Assembly: GCA_038214085.1 (NCBI GenBank)
Contig: JBBQSF010000124.1
Location: forward strand, 1-8,808
Source of the DNA: JBBQSF01 sp038214085
GTDB taxonomy: Bacteria > Bacteroidota > Bacteroidia > Bacteroidales > CG2-30-32-10
Length of the DNA: 8,808 nt
Direction: 5' to 3'
The number at the start of each line of letters is the position of its first letter. The stretch's first letter is position 1. A program made the translations under genes and the position numbers. Positions 6,623 to 8,808 of this stretch are shown piece after piece. The notes under the pieces were generated by a model. It did not search any database and was not told where the DNA came from. It saw only the letters and a program-made list of their open reading frames with translations.

Positions 6623-7594
6623 ATGTCAGTTTTAGTTTATACCGAAAATTGGGACGGAAAATTTAAGAAACAGATTTTCGAAATCGTTTCCTATGCTAAT
6701 GCCCTTGCAAAAAATCTGAACACAACTGTTACCGCTGTTTCTATTGGTGATGTTTCTGACGAAGAATTGCAAAAAATTGGCAATTACGGAGCCGAAAAAG
6801 TTTTAAAAATATCTGATCCTCGTCTTAAAACCCTCGACAACAAAGCATATACAGCAGTATTGGCTCAAGCCGCTTTGAAAGAAAATGCAACAGTTGTTCT
6901 CTTTGCACATAACAATACAGGAAAAGCAATTGCTCCTCGTTTATCAGTTAAGCTAAAAGCAGGAATGGTAAGCTGTGTAATTGGATTGCCGGTTTCAACA
7001 GAACCTTTTGTAATTGTTAAAAAAGCCTATACTTCAAAAGTGCTTGCGAATATCGAAATCAAAAGTGCTGTAAAAATTCTTACCCTTGCTCAAAACGCCT
7101 TTGGAATAACGGAAAACCAAGTTATTGCTGCAATTGAAAGCTTTTCTCCTGATTTAGGTGATGGCAATTTTGCAACAGAAGTAAATGAAGTGAATAAAGT
7201 AAGCGGAAAAATTCTCCTTACCGATGCCGAAATTGTTGTTTCTGGAGGTCGGGGAATGAAAGGTCCTGAAAACTGGGGCATGATTGAAGAACTGGCAAAA
7301 GAACTTGGTGCAGCAACTGCCTGCTCACGCCCTGTTTCGGACGAAGGCTGGCGCCCTCACGATGAGCATACCGGACAAACCGGAAAAATTATTGCTCCTA
7401 ATTTATATATTGCAGCCGGAATATCCGGAGCCATTCAACACCTTGGAGGAATCAGTTCATCAAAATGTATTGTTGCAATTAACAAAGATCCTGATGCTCC
7501 AATTTTTGAAGCTGCTGATTATGGAATTGTTGGCGATGCACTCAAGGTTCTTCCCGAAATGCTTGCAGCTATAAAAGAAATCAAAGCCAGCTAA
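6623..7594 (+). CDS. etfA: Electron transfer flavoprotein, alpha subunit
   Basis: Large ETF subunit (323 residues), which carries the FAD that accepts electrons from the acyl-CoA dehydrogenase. The N-terminal domain (MSVLVYTENWDGKFKK onwards) is followed by the C-terminal FAD domain: GGRGMKGPENW (208-218), SRPVSDEGW (235-243), TGQTGK (250-255), the ETF-alpha signature LYIAAGISGAIQHLGGI (261-277) with IVAINKDPDAPIFEAADYGI (283-302), and GDALKVLPEM (304-313). All FAD-binding landmarks are intact. The order etfB-etfA directly after an acyl-CoA dehydrogenase marks a dedicated pair. It is the last gene of the plus-strand cluster; a convergent gene begins its stop 270 bases downstream. No Shine-Dalgarno precedes the ATG. 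Confidence 0.96.
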   Translation: MSVLVYTENWDGKFKKQIFEIVSYANALAKNLNTTVTAVSIGDVSDEELQKIGNYGAEKVLKISDPRLKTLDNKAYTAVLAQAALKENATVVLFAHNNTGKAIAPRLSVKLKAGMVSCVIGLPVSTEPFVIVKKAYTSKVLANIEIKSAVKILTLAQNAFGITENQVIAAIESFSPDLGDGNFATEVNEVNKVSGKILLTDAEIVVSGGRGMKGPENWGMIEELAKELGAATACSRPVSDEGWRPHDEHTGQTGKIIAPNLYIAAGISGAIQHLGGISSSKCIVAINKDPDAPIFEAADYGIVGDALKVLPEMLAAIKEIKAS

Positions 7595-7605
7595 TTGCGT
7601 ATAAA

Positions 7606-7638
7606 AGGAAAGAGCGACAAAATTCGCCGCCCTTTCCT
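7606..7638 (-). terminator. Hairpin, probably a terminator for minus-strand transcription
   Basis: AGGAAAG (7606-7612) pairs with CTTTCCT (7632-7638), continued after one mismatch by GCG/CGC (7614-7616 with 7628-7630), with an 11-base loop. Read on the minus strand the stem is followed at once by TTTTAT, the arrangement of an intrinsic terminator for the convergent gene ending at 7864. On the plus strand no T-run follows, so it could end etfA transcription only weakly. Confidence 0.45.
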
Positions 7639-7709
7639 CACCTTATGCACATGAAAAACCAATCTTAAACCTCTTTCAAAATTTTATTGGAAACCTTGTC
7701 TCCACTCTC

Positions 7710-7802
7710 CTATCGGATAATATAATAATACTGTCCGGTTTTAACTTCTTTTCCTGAACTGTTTCTGATATTCCAGCTCAGAATGTTTTGTAGCTTTTGC
7801 CT
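7710..7802 (-). pseudogene. Decayed fragment resembling a type IX secretion C-terminal sorting domain
   Basis: The minus-strand frame between stops at 7805-7803 and 7712-7710 contains ILSWNIRNSSGKE followed by VKTGQYYYIIR. This resembles the end of gliding/T9SS sorting domains, typically W-x-x-x-N-x-x-G-K-x-V-x-x-G-x-Y-x-Y. No start codon or export signal exists. A neighbouring frame ends in STEGKSYKTF just upstream, which would join it by one frameshift. I read it as a possible leftover of a lost secreted-protein gene. The stretch is short and the match is by eye. The rest of 7595-7863 shows no gene. Confidence 0.3.
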
Positions 7803-7821
7803 TCAGTTGAAACACTATTAT

Positions 7822-7839
7822 AAATACAATAAATACAAT
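7822..7839. repeat. Two tandem copies of AAATACAAT
   Basis: A 9-base unit is repeated twice without a gap in the AT-rich convergent gap. It is too short for a function to be assigned. Confidence 0.5.
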
Positions 7840-7863
7840 CATTTTTCTTGCTCAGCCTCCTGC

Positions 7864-8202
7864 CTACATCAATGTAAACACGAATTTGTAATTAAAGGTT
7901 TTACCTACACTTAAATCATAAGGGCAAAGCCGAATGGATAAAAGTTCCTTTTCTACAAATTCCTTTAATTCTTCGTTATCCGAATTAATACCTTCTACTT
8001 CAACAAATCCTTCAGAATTTACTACAAAAGAAACCAAAACAAAACCCTGCATTTTACTTTCTAATGCATCTGAAGGGTAGATTATTTTCTCGCTAATATG
8101 TTTTACAAGGTTATTTGGTATTTTAGCTTCCGGTTTTGCGCCAAATGTTACACTTGAAATCAAAACGAAAAAAATTGCTGCTAAAAACTGTTTAGTTTTC
8201 AT
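7864..8202 (-). CDS. Small exported protein with a TonB C-terminal-like domain
   Basis: A 112-residue protein. Residues 1-21 are a signal peptide: MKTKQ, a hydrophobic core LAAIFFVLISSV, and a likely cut near FGA-K. The rest fits the TonB-C fold: HISEKIIYPSDALESKMQG (35-53; the family pattern is I-x-YP-x-x-A-x(4-6)-QG), VLVSFVVNSEGFVEVEGI (55-72) as the central strands, and a closing strand KTFNYKFVFTLM (101-112). Unlike classical TonB it has no proline-rich linker and apparently no membrane anchor once the signal is cleaved, so it is probably a free periplasmic protein; its partner is unknown. I chose the ATG at 8202 over the longer frame starting at 8304 because a good promoter lies at 8230-8262, inside the longer frame, and because 8202 puts the signal peptide at the N terminus. 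It is monocistronic, divergent from the nitroreductase and convergent with etfA. Confidence 0.82.
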   Translation of the reverse strand: MKTKQFLAAIFFVLISSVTFGAKPEAKIPNNLVKHISEKIIYPSDALESKMQGFVLVSFVVNSEGFVEVEGINSDNEELKEFVEKELLSIRLCPYDLSVGKTFNYKFVFTLM

Positions 8203-8229
8203 CTTATTTTTATTTAGACTAATTATATG

Positions 8230-8262
8230 CAAAGATAATTGTTTTTTTACATCGGATGCAAA
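8230..8262 (-). promoter_or_regulatory. Bacteroidota-type promoter for the TonB-C-like gene
   Basis: Read on the minus strand: TTTG (8262-8259), a 21-base spacer, then TATCTTTG (8237-8230). Both boxes match the Bacteroidota consensus TTTG / TAnnTTTG exactly with normal spacing. Transcription would start around 8222-8224, giving a leader of about 20 bases before the ATG at 8202. Confidence 0.75.
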
Positions 8263-8324
8263 TTTTTTAACATTTTTTTTATTTGCGTGTTTCAAAACTC
8301 TCAATTTCGTTAATTTTTCGATAC

Positions 8325-8343
8325 TGTAATCAAGCGGATTACA
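8325..8343. promoter_or_regulatory. 19-bp dyad, possible operator in the nitroreductase promoter
   Basis: TGTAATCAAGCGGATTACA is a perfect 7-bp inverted repeat around a 5-base centre. It covers the place where the -33 box of the plus-strand promoter should be (about 8329-8334), which itself has no TTTG. This suggests a regulator-binding site, but no regulator gene is in the window. Confidence 0.45.
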
Positions 8344-8353
8344 TAGATAGTAT

Positions 8354-8361
8354 TATCTTTG
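8354..8361 (+). promoter_or_regulatory. -7 promoter element for the nitroreductase gene
   Basis: TATCTTTG matches TAnnTTTG exactly, 36 bases before the ATG at 8398. The expected -33 TTTG is missing and replaced by the dyad at 8325-8343. Confidence 0.55.
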
Positions 8362-8397
8362 TAACATTTGAAATTATTGAAATTTTAAGTTTGTATT

Positions 8398-8808
8398 ATG
8401 AATAAAAAAGCAAATACCCAGTTTTACATTCATCGTTTATTAGAAGACCGTTGGAGTCCACGATCCTTTCGCGATGAAGCAATTGAACAGGATAAACTCA
8501 ACCGAATTTTCGAAGCAGCCCGTTGGGCGCCATCAGCTTTTAATGAGCAACCCTGGCGCTATATAGTCGGGATTAAGGGTGCTGATGAAACATTTCCTAA
8601 AATCTTGGAGGGGCTAAGCGAAACAAATAAAGAATGGGCTTCAAAAGCTCCGGTTTTAACTGTTTGTCTTGCTAAAAAAACATACACTCATAACAATCAC
8701 GATAATTTTCATTTTTTATATGATACAGGACAAAGCGTTGCGCACCTTACTTTTCAGGCAATGCACGAAGGCATTTTTGTTCATCAGATGGCAGGCTTTT
8801 ACTTTGAG
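8398..8808 (+). CDS. Nitroreductase-family FMN oxidoreductase (3' end outside window)
   Basis: The first 137 residues of an FMN-dependent NAD(P)H oxidoreductase; family members reduce nitro compounds, quinones or flavins in the cytoplasm. The start at 8398 gives the normal short N terminus. Visible landmarks: RWSPRSF (18-24), the R-x-S-x-R-x-F motif that contacts the FMN phosphate; ARWAPSAFNEQPWRYIV (41-57), the second FMN-binding stretch; and DTGQSVAHLTFQAMHEG (109-125), the dimer-interface helix. The C-terminal FMN-binding segment lies outside. The natural substrate cannot be inferred. It is divergent from the TonB-C-like gene, with its own -7 element and an overlapping dyad suggesting regulation. 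Confidence 0.92.
   Translation, partial: MNKKANTQFYIHRLLEDRWSPRSFRDEAIEQDKLNRIFEAARWAPSAFNEQPWRYIVGIKGADETFPKILEGLSETNKEWASKAPVLTVCLAKKTYTHNNHDNFHFLYDTGQSVAHLTFQAMHEGIFVHQMAGFYFE

Noticed and set aside
7284..7574. 96-residue plus-strand open frame inside etfA
   Set aside because: It lies in another frame of the conserved FAD domain of EtfA, with no domain of its own.
8203..8304. N-terminal extension of the TonB-C-like protein
   Set aside because: It would bury the signal peptide and contains the gene's own promoter.
1..8808. CRISPR array, tRNA or rRNA genes, prophage genes, toxin-antitoxin or defence genes
   Set aside because: No spaced direct repeats, cloverleaf-like or rRNA-like sequence, or protein resembling these classes was seen on either strand.

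Overview
The window looks like ordinary chromosome from an AT-rich Bacteroidota (Bacteroidales-like) bacterium. Evidence for the lineage is seen directly: promoter elements of the Bacteroidota type (TTTG, about 21 bases, TAnnTTTG), start codons without Shine-Dalgarno sequences, a small exported TonB-C-like protein, and a short remnant resembling a type IX secretion C-terminal sorting domain. The genus cannot be told from the sequence.

Positions 2-7594 hold a plus-strand fatty-acid or short-chain acyl-CoA oxidation cluster: the C-terminal part of a 3-hydroxyacyl-CoA dehydrogenase, an SCP2-type thiolase, a REP-associated tyrosine transposase (RAYT) with a nested palindrome on its 5' side, a FabK/nitronate monooxygenase-like flavoprotein closely followed by an alpha/beta hydrolase, an acyl-CoA dehydrogenase, and both electron-transfer flavoprotein subunits (etfB, etfA). 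The acyl-CoA dehydrogenase would oxidise acyl-CoA to enoyl-CoA and pass electrons to EtfBA; the dehydrogenase and thiolase would finish the beta-oxidation turn, or run in reverse in short-chain acyl-CoA synthesis. No enoyl-CoA hydratase is in the window. Candidate internal promoters before the acyl-CoA dehydrogenase and etfB suggest that the second half can be transcribed independently of the transposase-bearing first half.

Positions 7595-7863 are a non-coding convergent gap holding a hairpin with a T-run on its minus-strand side and a short decayed reading frame. Positions 7864-8202 (minus) encode a small secreted TonB-C-like protein. Positions 8203-8397 are a divergent promoter region with a strong minus-strand promoter, a plus-strand -7 element and a 19-bp dyad where the plus-strand -33 element should be. 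From 8398 a nitroreductase-family gene runs off the window.

No defence system, CRISPR array, prophage or evidently novel multi-gene system was found. The points most worth a second look are the RAYT with a damaged HUH motif and its nested palindrome, an identical 11-base leader before the acyl-CoA dehydrogenase and etfA, and the dyad in the nitroreductase promoter.
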